A DNA stretch of 64,000 nt, taken from the NCBI RefSeq assembly GCF_022539315.1, contig NC_066329.1:5555072-5619071 (forward strand), in the 5' to 3' direction. How positions within the stretch are numbered: the stretch's first letter is position 1; the number at the start of each line of letters is the position of its first letter. This document shows positions 14,224 through 24,779 of this stretch, one piece after another. A program made the position numbers and the translations under genes. The DNA is from Serinus canaria (Eukaryota > Chordata > Aves > Passeriformes > Fringillidae). The notes under the pieces were generated by a model, which was given only the letters and a program-made list of their open reading frames with translations, had not been told where the DNA came from and searched no databases.

Positions 14224-14922
14224 TTGGCCAATTATAAAAACTAAAGCCAAAAGTTTCAAAGAATGGGAAGAAAACACCAAACACAAGCCCCAGTGTGGCT
14301 ATCAGAAGTATCATTTCTGTCCTTCAGAAGGGCACTGTCATCCTGGTGGATGACACAGGACTGTCTCTGGCCCCTGCATCGTGATCATCAACTCTCTGGA
14401 GTCCCACACAGAGCAGCTATAAAACAAATCTGATCCCTTCCCTCTGTCAGCTGCAGAACAGGGCAAGCCCAAAACCTGCAGAAGAAGTCTGAGCAAAATC
14501 AGGAAGGAAAATCCCATACTGCAAAGTGTAAGCAGTGAAGGAGGAAATGGGGTCCTCTTAGGGAATGCTGGTTTTAACAAGATCACAAAGTTAGTCAAAC
14601 TTGTGAACTGCACCAGTTTAAACTCAAGTTAAAGAGAACCTCTCTAAAATTCTGTGTAATGCCTCAGTATTCACATGGTTGTGTCCCCTCTTCTGCAAAT
14701 TCAAGTTTGACAAGCTGGAGCCAAGTCCAGTTCAGCCTTTAAGAAAAGCTTACCCACTTAAGAAACAGACATAGCTGTACAGAAATTAATTAAATCCACC
14801 GCTCTCTTAAAAATAGATATATATCTTTAAGAAATGATCTCCATTTCCCCAGTCTCCAGTAACCAGTCTGCAGTTCACTGAGCACAGTCAGATCACTATC
14901 ACCTTAGTGGTGACTGGAATGT

Positions 14923-17900
14923 TCAGAAGAAATCAGATGCCTTTCTTCTTTTGGGAAGCTGCAGCAAATTGTCCGTGATGGATGTAGTATCCTGAGATAC
15001 TGGTGTCTGAGATACTGTCCTAGACTGTGGGGTGCTCTGGGGGGTTTGAGGTCCACTGGCTGGGGTCTTGTAACCAGGAGTTCCTGTGTGGGCTGGGGAG
15101 GGAGTGTAGCTGGCTCGCAGGGCTTTGTCGGTGTATTTACTTGCAGTCCTGTTTACAAGTCTTTGCAAAGCTGGTGACATTGCTGGGCTTAGTCCTTTTG
15201 GAGTAAGGCTGAAACAGAAGAAACAGTTTTAAGAGAAATCTGCCTTTATCAGGAAAAGCAATATTGCCTCCCAACATGAGTTCCCCCACAGAGCAGACCC
15301 ACTGCCTGCAGAAGTCATGCTGCCTGCAGGTAAATGCAGCCTGTCTCTCTAGAGACACAAATGACAGAAAAACCTCCTACATCCCTCCCAAACCTGAGTG
15401 GCACTGCCTGACTTTTCCTTTGAGCCCATTCTGTCCTTCCTGTGACCCCCCCAAGCAACTCTTATCATGTCTCCTCTTTGCACTGAGGCAAGGCACTGAC
15501 CCAGAGGCATCACTGGGTGGCTGTAGGGCAAGGCAGTAATGCTGACAAAGAGTGTCAGGGACAGCCACCAGCCACTTTCCCTCAGGCATTAAGTTTTTTA
15601 ATTTCTACATTTTTTATTTCTAAAAACTTTCAGTCCAAATGTACCTCTTCCTGCTTCCAGTATCCTTCCTTACCATCACTCCTCCCCTTCTACATGTGCT
15701 GATTTACATCTCATCAGATAACAGCCACCCCCAGTTCTGCTGTCAAAACAGAAGTCTCACCTGGCCAGGTTTTCTGTCACTTTTCGAAGTGCCTCCTGCT
15801 TCTTTGCTCGGTTTTTAGCTGCCACTTCATTGGCCATCTTGAGTCCTAACCTCTCACGGCGTCCGGGCTCCAGGATCTATAAATGCATCACACAGCTCAC
15901 TTGCCAAGGCACTCAAGAGTGCTGAAAAAATGAGTCAAAGCACCTTCAAAGCTGGATTCCAATGTACAGGGATCTAAAGCAGGGAGAAGTGGGGTCAGCC
16001 ACTTTGCTGCTGCATTAAAGCCAGAGAGGACACAAAGACCTTCAACCTGCCTTAGCAAGTAAAAAAAAATGTAAAACCAGTCCAGTCAAGAAAGCAGCCA
16101 TTACCTCTGGCATTTCCTCCTGCTGTTTCTCCTAGACAAACAATGTCACCTGTGTCTTGCCTGGCCTGTAGCCAGCCAGCTCTCAGGCATACACAGACAT
16201 TGTTAAACAGCAGGAGAACCAGTCAAGGCCTTTGGAGTCTGACAAAACAGAGGCACATACAGCAAATTACACTTTTCTTAAACTAAGAGTCTCAGACATC
16301 TCACATTCAAAGACACCAGCAGGAGACAAGTAGCATGCAGGGTTAGGTGCCATTAGCAAAGCCAGAGTGACTTTTCTACTCTCAACTGATCCATCTGCCT
16401 TAGGCTGCAACAGCCAGAAGATAAAGACAGAGGGAAATACTAAATTTCCACCTATCCATACATTAAAATCAGAAAAATTGAGTGTGTCTTCAGCTTCCTC
16501 TGTCTGGGCCCACCACCAAATGCAGAATCTCATTCTCCTGCCAGCAGGTAGTTCCACCTCAGGTACCTCCACCAAGGAGACTTCATGTGGATCCATGCTC
16601 ACCTCCACCCTCCAAGCACAAACTAGATTATTAGTTTCAAGGACTGGGAACACCACCCAGAGATGTGTCACGCTCCATGTTAATCTATTACTTACTCACT
16701 TGCTTTTCCCTTCTTAGTTCTTCCCCCCCCCAGAAAAGAATGTTATGCTGACACGAAATACCTTGAAAGCTGGACCAGGTGTTCTGTCCACATATGGTCT
16801 TTCTGACCCTTCCAGACGTAAAGGGGTGCTTTCTATTTCACCCCATGTCATAAAAGGTGACTCATTCACACCTAAAAACAAATTTGACAAGTTACACTCA
16901 TGCAAGACATAAAAAAAAAAAAAAATAGAAAAAAAAAAAGAGACAGAAGCAAATTAGGAAATGCAGCAAATTCATCAGCAAAGGAGCCCCTCCACTGCAG
17001 AGGAAATCACAGCCAACGTGAATAGGAACATGTGGTTCCCATTAAAAGGGATTGCCTGTAGCTGTGTCACCCTCTCAGTTACAACAACCAAGCACCACCC
17101 TTTCCATGTCTTCATTTTTCCATTTGCTAAGCTTTTGATTAGTGACACTTTCATTTTTCCCTCTACAGTACTAGTCCTCCCCTCCGCTGCTGTATGAAAA
17201 CCCCTTGAACACAGCAAACTCCTTGAAAGTAAGAAAACAGGCAGAGGGTTTAAGGACACAAAATAGCCAAGCGTACCCTCTAATCATCTCAGGGGCAGCC
17301 TGCACCAAACAGTGACTGCACCTTGTCTAACAGGTGTAGAAAGGACCCTAAGAGCCTGATTAAGTCTCTGGCTGGAAAATCCCCCTGTCCAGGGTTTGGA
17401 GAAGCCATTTACGATGGAGAAAGGAGGTGCTCCAAACGCCACCTACAGGTTTTCCAGAGGGAAAGCCCCAGTATGGTCATGGGTTGGCATAACCACAAAA
17501 AGCACAGAGAAACAGCATGGCTGGTGCAGAACAGCTACAGATTCAGATACCATGTTTCAACTCGAACAAAAATAATCAGTTTGTTCTAACTGAAAGTACC
17601 CCACATCTAGATGATTCCTGAGCAAGGGCACAGTAACTTCAGAGTCTCTTGGTGCAGTGTGACTTCTCCTACCAGTGTACTGGACTAGGATTTAAGCCCT
17701 GCATCCAGCTGGCATACACAGCACAAGGTTTTACCTCCTCACCTAACCCTGTAATGACACCCTAATGTTGAACAGAGCAACAAATAAGTGCAGTAATACT
17801 CCTCTTAAAGCAGAAGAAATAAGATACCCTCTTACCTGGGGCAGGAGAGGGGGTAGCCACAAATCCATACCCATTCACTTTTGGAGAATCTTGGGGTATC

Positions 17901-20900
17901 AGTTCTTTCCCATCAGGCCCCACTTTGCCCTGTTTGTACTGAAATAAAAAAAAAACTAAGTTATTTATGTGGAGAAAGGTGAGAGTCATCTGCATCCAAC
18001 ACACACACACAGTTCTGGGGGATGAACCACACCAGAGAGCAAAGACTAACTAGATTTGAATCAGAATTAAAATTATCCAACCTGAGCATTTAGGGCTGCA
18101 GCTTGTTGGAGCTGGGATTTGCTCACAGCTTGGCTAAAAGGGTCCTTCACAAAACGTGTGTTTCGATGCACAACTTCCCTGGGCTTCTTAAAAACTTCAC
18201 TCTCATCAGGTACACCTAGAAAAGCAAAATGCCTCTTAAAAAGAGCTCTTTACTTCACTGGTTCACAGAAATTATCTAGTGTACATTTATAGCCAAAAAA
18301 GAAAAGTACATTTACAAAAATATCTATTTTTCTGTAGCAACAAACAGACTAACTAGTCCAAGGAGGACTCTGAGCAGAAGCAAACAATGAATGAAGATGA
18401 CAACAACTGCTCATCAAGAAGAAAGACCAACAAAGAGCTTTGGCTGCTGAAAACAAGTACTTCTGTAATACTGATGAGCTTTTCAATGGCAGATAGAACA
18501 TGATCAAACTTTGGAATCAGAGGCCAAGAAAAAAAGGAAAAAACCCACTTTTTAAAAGCAACCTTACGAAGAAAAAGCACAGCCTTGCCTGTAAGAGCTG
18601 CTGAGTCACACAGAGAAATGCTGTAAGCACTGTCTGGAGCCAATGCCTCACCTGTGGGATAATACATGAGGGTGTTTCGAGCTGTGTATTCCCAGGTATC
18701 CAGCCCAGCTTTCACGTTCTCCAGAGCTTGCTGCTCGGCTGAAGGAAGTGCCAAGTTTTCATTCTGTCGCTGAAAGGACAATTGAAAAAAAATTTAAAAG
18801 GTTAAAAAAATAGTCTGAAGTAGCCTGCTGCAATCTTTTATTCAGGTAGACACAACTTGGAGTGCTCAGTCACAAGCTCAGCCACATGCCCTAGAACACT
18901 GTGCATAAGGTATGTAACAGACTGTGAGGGATAGCTGGGGGAAAAAAAAATAACACTCCCTCAAAAAACAGCAGCAAACACCCAGATGTCAGTGCCAAAC
19001 CTCACGAAAAGCACTGCATCCCACATCCATCAATTTGCTAGCTGCTCACTGCTGGTGGTTAAAGACTGACAAGGCAGGCCCAGAGCAGCACTTGGACCTC
19101 CCCTGCAGGTGGCTGAGGAAGGCAGCACAGCCAGCCATGCTCATGCAGTTCTGTGCTTCAGCAGCTGAGTGGGTTACCACTGATAACAGAAGCTGAAAAC
19201 TGAAATAAGACAGACAAACTGCAAATAATGAGGGCCTGATGGACAAACAGCAGGAACTGTGCTCAGCTGCTCTCCCTGGTGTTGCTGCTTACAGAAGAGG
19301 CTGCTAAGGACAGCAACACACTCTGTGCAGTGCTTTGCAGTCTCAAAGCTGTCAGAAGAGACAAAGCGTCAGCAACTAAGTCAGCACTGCTCTTGTGCGA
19401 CAGAAGGGGAAAAACAGGACTGCACAAGGCAGCAAAGAGCAGTCACAGGACACAGGAAACTGAGCCTCAGCAGAAGCAGAGCAAAATGGCATTTCCCTGC
19501 TGTGTCCCTCGGGCAGAGCAGAGCCATTCCCTACCCGGGTGTACTCCTCCTCAGCGCTGTACAGCCAGGCGTGCTTGACCTTCTCCTTCTCCTTGGCCAC
19601 CTCCATGATCTGCTCAAAGGAAGCATTATCTTCACTCGTGTGCTTGGCCAGGAACGTGTCCAGGCTGGGAAGAGCATCTTTCTCATCCTTTTCTGCTTCT
19701 CCTACCAAGAAAAGGGAAGAAGCCTGAGGAAGGTTAATGCCTCCCTCTCTAGGGGAGCACTGGATCTACCTCTTGATCCTCCTGGCAGCAAGCCTTCCAC
19801 ACACACCAATAACTACCATCGAGCTCGGCCAAGATACAGATCCACACACAGTGGTGCAGAAATAAATCAGGTTTGGAACACAGCTTTCAACAAACACTTT
19901 TATGGCATTTATAGCAATTTATTTTAAAGGTGAAATAAACAAGTGGCCAGCTGCTGGTAGACAATTTATTTTTGGAAGACTTCAGCTAGAGAAACATAGT
20001 TCTCTAGCTGAAGTCTCCTACCTTCCTCTGCAGTCTTGATGCCAGCTTTAGGTTTATGTCCCACTGGAAGGCCACCTGGATGCACTTCTGGGGTTTCAAA
20101 CGTGGCTGGAGTAACATCTGCCACAAAAAAAAAAAAAAATTTCATCTGGTTACTGGAGCACACACCAGGATTTGCTGTAAGGATGATGTACCAAACAAGT
20201 CACAGAAGGCATATCAAGAGAATAAAAATTAAATTAAAAACTTGTGAAAAGAACTCCACAGTGCTCTATTCAATTCTGTCTCAACCTCCAAACAAGATTT
20301 TGGCCTCATCTAAGACATTTTTCTCCTGCTGGGAGAAATTCCCAGGAGAGCCACAGCCCAGTGTATTTGTCACCCTGCTTTTGCCAACAGCAGCAGATCA
20401 AACTGAGCCCAGGACAGGGCCAGCACCTGCAGCAGGGGAGGAAGGGACAGCACCTGGTGACACCTGCCCTCTGTCACAAGAAAGCCACTTACCCAAACCC
20501 CACTGCAAGTGTTCAGCCAGGGGCTGGGCTTTAACAAACACCTGAACTGGAAGTGAAACAAAACATAAAACAGAACACTGGATACCTGCTGTGGGAAGCC
20601 CTGATAACCATGAACTTCCCACACCTTCTGTACCTGACAGATGAAAATCTCAAATGTCTGTAGATGCAACAAGAACCCCTAAAACTACAAACTAAAATAA
20701 GCAGTTAAAATATAGCCTAGAATTTCTCATAGTATAGAGCACAAAACATTCCCTAGGGAGCAGGAACTTGGCAAAAGAAGCCTATAAGGAATGGTTATTA
20801 AGAGGCTACTTTTCCCAAAACCCTCCCCTCAAGGAGTTATTAGACACCATCAAAGAGGAATTCAGCACGAGCCACCAGACACTGGCTGCTGCCCAAACTG

Positions 20901-21657
20901 GTACACTTGGCTCTCATGCAACATCAACCTTGAATCTTTAAGATAAACATCACCTGCACAAAGTTAGATAAAGAAGAGCAGCAATATCAGATACAAACCC
21001 CTCATGCCCCACAGAGCCAGTTCTTACAGGGTGCAGGTGTGTCCCGCGACGATTTGTTCAAGGAAGAGCCAAACTTGATAGCAATTTGTCTCATTTTCTC
21101 CAAGTCGCCGTTTTCCTCAGCCTCCAGATAGTCCTTCTGTGCTCGCAGCTTCTCCACATCGGGAAAAAAGTCTCGCTGGATGATCTTCTCTAAGCTCTGC
21201 AAAGACAGAGACAGCTGCAGTGCCCCGCTGGGACACCTGGAGCGCCGGCCCAGCTCGGGGCCAGCGGTGCAAAGCCAGGGCAGGCCGGGCGGTCCCAGGC
21301 CGGTGGCAGAGCGCTGCCAGCTGTCACCTCAGGAGGGGCGGGAGCCCGAGGGGCGGCCCCGGCGCTACTTCCACCGAGCCGCGGTTGCAGCGGGCAGCGG
21401 CCACGGGCCGACCTTTCTCCGCGGAGCCCAGCCGAGCTCCGCCGCGCTGGAAGCGCTCGGCCCAAGCACCGGCGGGGCAGAGGCTCCCGGGCTTGGGCCC
21501 GCCGCCTTACCTCGATATAGGCCTCCTCATCCAGGATCTTCTTCGGGTGCCTCGCGGCCGGCGACACCACCTCCTTCCCCGTCACGGCGACGGGGCCCGC
21601 GGCAGGAGCCGGCACCAGAGCGGCGGGAGAGGCCGGGGGCACCGGTATCGCCTCCAT
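14923..21657 (-). CDS. ESS2: ESS2 splicing factor homolog (DGCR14), 10 exons
   Basis: Nuclear Es2-family protein associated with the spliceosomal C complex. Coding exons on the minus strand: 21511-21657, 21028-21196, 20022-20117, 19535-19701, 18652-18769, 18082-18215, 17836-17938, 16762-16871, 15761-15876, 14923-15208. All junctions are GT-AG and phases agree, giving 481 residues against 476 in human. Conserved stretches from memory of the human protein include ILDEEAYIE, IIQRDFFPDVEKL, LEAEENGDL, TSEDNASF, MYYP, NTRF, KVGPDGKELIPQ, GFVATPSPAPG, YVDRTPGPAFK, SPALQRLV and the C-terminal RRKASDFF. The N terminus (residues 1-40, Ala/Pro-rich) is variable. The ATG lies in a CpG island just downstream of the GSC2 3' end. 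Intron 3 begins with a perfect hairpin, listed separately. Confidence 0.96.
16908..16940. repeat. Poly(A)-rich tract in ESS2 intron 8
   Basis: Two adjacent A runs broken by a TAG interruption. Low complexity, with no recognisable element body. Confidence 0.8.
19977..20016 (-). repeat. Perfect 17-bp hairpin at ESS2 intron 3 donor
   Basis: The arms at 19977-19993 and 20000-20016 are exact reverse complements with a 6-nt loop. ESS2 exon 3 ends at 20022 and its GT is at 20021-20020. On the transcript the stem therefore occupies intron positions +6 to +22 and +29 to +45, immediately after the 5' splice site. The intron is 320 nt, so this is not a mirtron. Confidence 0.9.
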
Positions 21658-21860
21658 GGCGTCAGAACCGCTCCGCTCCTCCTCCTCCTCCGCCACCGCG
21701 AACGCGACGGGCAGTGACGTCACATTTCCGCGCCGCGGGATCGGAATGCGCGCCCCGCCCCGCCCCGCCCCGAGAAGCGAGCGCGCCCCCTGCCGGCCCG
21801 GAGGACCCGGGCGGTGCCGGGCCGTGACAGCGGCGGCGCCGGGTCGGGATGGGAACCGGA
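21240..21860 (-). promoter_or_regulatory. CpG island / ESS2 promoter
   Basis: A CpG-dense block spans ESS2 exon 1 and about 200 bp upstream, including a CCCCGCCCCGCCCCG run near 21,760. It contains a TGACGTCA palindrome at 21715-21722, the consensus CRE/ATF site, about 60 bp upstream of the ATG. Confidence 0.75.
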
Positions 21861-22028
21861 CTGAGAAACGGGATACGCACGGGCTGGGAACCGGGATGGG
21901 AACGGGGATGGGACACGGGAAGGGCGCCGGGCGGTCCCCCCAACGCCCCCACGGTTTCTTCAGACTTCTCAGAAAGAGCCGGGCTGCGGGGAGCGGAGCC
22001 CGGCTGGCTGCCCCGGTGCCAGGGCAGA

Positions 22029-22034
22029 TTTATT
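22029..22034 (-). terminator. Candidate GSC2 poly(A) signal
   Basis: AATAAA on the minus strand, about 580 nt past the GSC2 stop and only about 370 nt upstream of the ESS2 ATG. I saw no other AATAAA in between. Confidence 0.5.
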
Positions 22035-22614
22035 GATGTCGCTGCTTTCCAGCCCGTGACTTCTCGGCCCCGCCGGGAACACGGACACGGCTCCTTGTGC
22101 CAGGGACTGGCTGGCAGAGGGGCGAGGGCAAAGGCTGCCCGTGCCAGCCCTCTCAGCACAGCAGGTCCATCACCTCTCCCCAGGGCGATGGGGAGAAACC
22201 CTCCTTCCTTTGTTATGAAACAAATCCCTTGTCCAGCAAGTTCAACCCCAAAAGCAACTCTAGATGCCACAGAGGTGCTGCAAACATGAAACATTCATTT
22301 GCAGGATATTTTGCAAATCTACATCAATAAAACAAGCACAAATACTACGGGCACAGAGCAAAGACAAGAAGGGGAGTTTTTCTTAAAGCACACACGTTTA
22401 ACACCGGTACAGCTCTGTCCCCTGCAGGTCCTGCCTGCCCAGTCGTTTTCCATGTGAACTCGGTTTGGAAGAGGCATGTGACAGTGCCATGTCTGCTTTT
22501 ACCTGTCCTCCTCCTGTGAACCACAAAGGTTCTCTTTTGCTGCATTAGCCCCCTCGGGTTACCCCCTGAGCCTGTCAGCCCCGGGCAGGGGGTGCCTGGT
22601 GCTCCCTGTGGGCA

Positions 22615-24682
22615 CTAACAGCTCTCCTTGGGGGGCTGCTTGGCCTGGAAGGTCAGTGCAGAGGCAGTCGCCCTCTTCTGATGCCGCCACTTCGCCCGAC
22701 GGTTTTTAAACCAAACCTGGAAAGTGCAAAACAAGAAAAGGGCTTTTGCATGTCAAGTGTCACTGGGAGGGGGACAGGCAGTGGCCCTCCTGGGCTGTAA
22801 GGTACTGTGATGGAAAGGCTTGATACAGAATGTAATCAGTGCCTCTGCTGCTGTCTTGCTCAGGTACTTGTGAGGGGCACAAGGGAGTTGGGACAAATTG
22901 AGAAGTCACACAGATCACTTAGGTGAGGAACACACCCTTGGGTGCAGGGGATGAGCAGCAGTGCTGGGCATGTCTGTAGGTGACTCTGGAAGAGAGGCAT
23001 CATGTGAGTCTGTGGGACTGGGTGCCAGTACAAATTAGCCTGGCTGAAATGGTTTATGTTCTTCCATTGCTCACCAACCTTAAGCTCTCTTTTGTCAAAT
23101 GCACAAGGATGGATGTTAAAACGCAGCCATGGGTCTGCAGCTCCCCAAAAAAAGACAGCACAATGCCCCAGTGTGTGTTCCTGGGGGGCTGCAGGAACAC
23201 AAGAGCTCTGCCCTCAGCAGTGGCAGGATCTCACCTCGACCCTCTCCTCCTTGAGGTGGATGCGGTTTGCCAGGTGCTCGCGGGTCACCACGTCCGGGTA
23301 CTGGTTCTGGTGGAACAGCGTCTCCAGCGCCTGCAGCTGCTCCTCGCTGAAGATGGTGCGGTGCCGGCGCGTGCGGCGCTGCAGCTGCTGCTGCAGGCTC
23401 TGCAGCTGCTGCAGGCTCTGCAGCTCACCTGCCTTCTCCTGGGAACTCCTGCACACCCTGAGCGCCGGCTGCAAGAGCCGCACGGGCCAGGGCAGCCGCG
23501 CATCTGCGAGGGGACAGGGACAGCAGCAGGGTTACAGGCGTGGGGCTCAAATACTCGCCGTGCTCCAGGCAGCTCAGGCACGAGTTGCATCCCTGCTTCT
23601 GTTTGGAAGGAGGCAGCCTGTCACCTGGAGTGGGTGCCAAGCTGAATGGTCACTATGAAAGTGGGAGAAGAGTTTAGGGCATGACTCTGGGAGAAGGATG
23701 CAGGTGGTGAGCACTAGTTGGGTTTTCTTTGCTCACATAGTTGCACTATGGCCAGCTCCAGAAAACAACTGCAAACTCACAGCCCAGCAAAGATCTGTGT
23801 TTCAGCCCCGACACAAGGGAATTATGAACTTTCAGGATGCTCTTGAACTGCATTTTTAAGGGTTTTCTACTTTTTATTTTCCACAGTAACTTTCCTAGTC
23901 ATAGCCAAAACTTTTCCTTAAAGGATAGGTGAGGTTCCCCAGGGCTGGTGATGTCAGGAAGCACAGGAACAGCTCTGCACATGGGCACCATGGCCATGGG
24001 GCCCCACACTCCCCAGAGAGCCTGCACCCCTAGAAGCATCATTCTCTCAAGAGTTTCACACTAAGCAGTAATGTCCACTAACAGTCAGCACCCTCTGCTT
24101 TTTAAGCCCTGGCAGCATTTCAGGTGAAAGTTTCCACTCTTAGGAACCTGCTGAGAACAGCTTGGTTTGCTGGGCCTCGGTCCCAAGACCACCGTGGCCA
24201 GATGCCATCTTGCCACTTAACAGCCAGGTTTTTCCCTGCCCACAGCACTGGCACCAGCCCCTCTGCGAGCCCCACACCTGAACCAACCCAAACTTACCCA
24301 GCCCAAACTCACCCAGCCCAAACTCACCCAGCCCAAACTCACCCAGCCCAAACACACCCTGCTCAAACTCACCCAGCCAAGCCGGCAGGTCCTGCAGGGA
24401 ACGAGCACTCATGTGAGAACAGCAGCAGCAGCTGCAGCCTGCCCCTTCCAGCTCTTCCTCCTCTTCCTCCTCCTCCTCCTCCTGTAGGGAGCTGGCTGGG
24501 ATGGTCTCCAGCTCACAGGGTCTCTGGGGTGTGCAGTCCAAGATGCTCTGCAGGCACAGCGGCACCAAGACCTGGGGGCTCTTCTCCGCGGGGCTGGAGA
24601 GGATGTCCTCGATGCTGAATGGACGTGGCTTCTTCAGGCCTCTCCTGCTGCCATCAGCCCCTGGCACTGGCTCTGCAGACAT
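22615..24682 (-). CDS. GSC2: GSC2 goosecoid-like homeobox, 3 exons
   Basis: Paired-like K50 homeodomain transcription factor. Coding exons: 24373-24682 (or ending further 3', see the repeat entry), 23235-23503, 22615-22716, giving 226 residues with the first donor. The N-terminal PFSIEDIL (residues 21-28) is the goosecoid eh1-type, Groucho-binding repression motif. A run of ten glutamates (68-77) and a CSCCCC cluster (83-88) follow; human GSC2 also has a cysteine run here. The homeodomain spans about residues 148-207 and ends [12 protein letters not shown], with lysine at position 50 and asparagine at 51, predicting TAATCC binding. Intron 2 splits the homeodomain between positions 46 and 47. 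The C terminus ends KESC, like human KGSC. ATG chosen as the first in-frame Met before the eh1 motif. Confidence 0.95.
24289..24378 (-). repeat. Six 15-bp repeats, each a 5' splice site
   Basis: Six consecutive 15-bp units, consensus GGCTGGGTGAGTTTG on the minus strand, straddle the end of GSC2 exon 1. Each carries a GT in the same phase, at 24372, 24357, 24342, 24327, 24312 and 24297. The reading frame stays open through all six and encodes EFGLG-type pentapeptides. The fifth-from-last unit (349-363) is degenerate (GTGTGT). The last unit reads GTAAGT, the best donor consensus of the set. Confidence 0.88.
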
Positions 24683-24771
24683 CCTGTGCCAGCAGCCCAG
24701 CTGGGGGGCTTTGCTCTCCCTTCACTGGCTCCCTAGTGGGGCTTTGCTAGGGAAAGGACAGCTTATGTGGC

Positions 24772-24779
24772 TTTTAAAA
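24772..24779 (-). promoter_or_regulatory. TATA-like element upstream of GSC2
   Basis: TTTTAAAA lies about 90 bp upstream of the GSC2 ATG on the minus strand, a plausible spacing for a TATA-driven start with a short 5' UTR. The GSC2 start is not in a CpG island, consistent with a regulated promoter. Inference only. Confidence 0.3.

Noticed and set aside
19977..20016. microRNA precursor or mirtron
   Set aside because: The stem is only 17 bp with a 6-nt loop, shorter than a typical pre-miRNA, and the host intron is 320 nt, so splicing would not release it as a hairpin.
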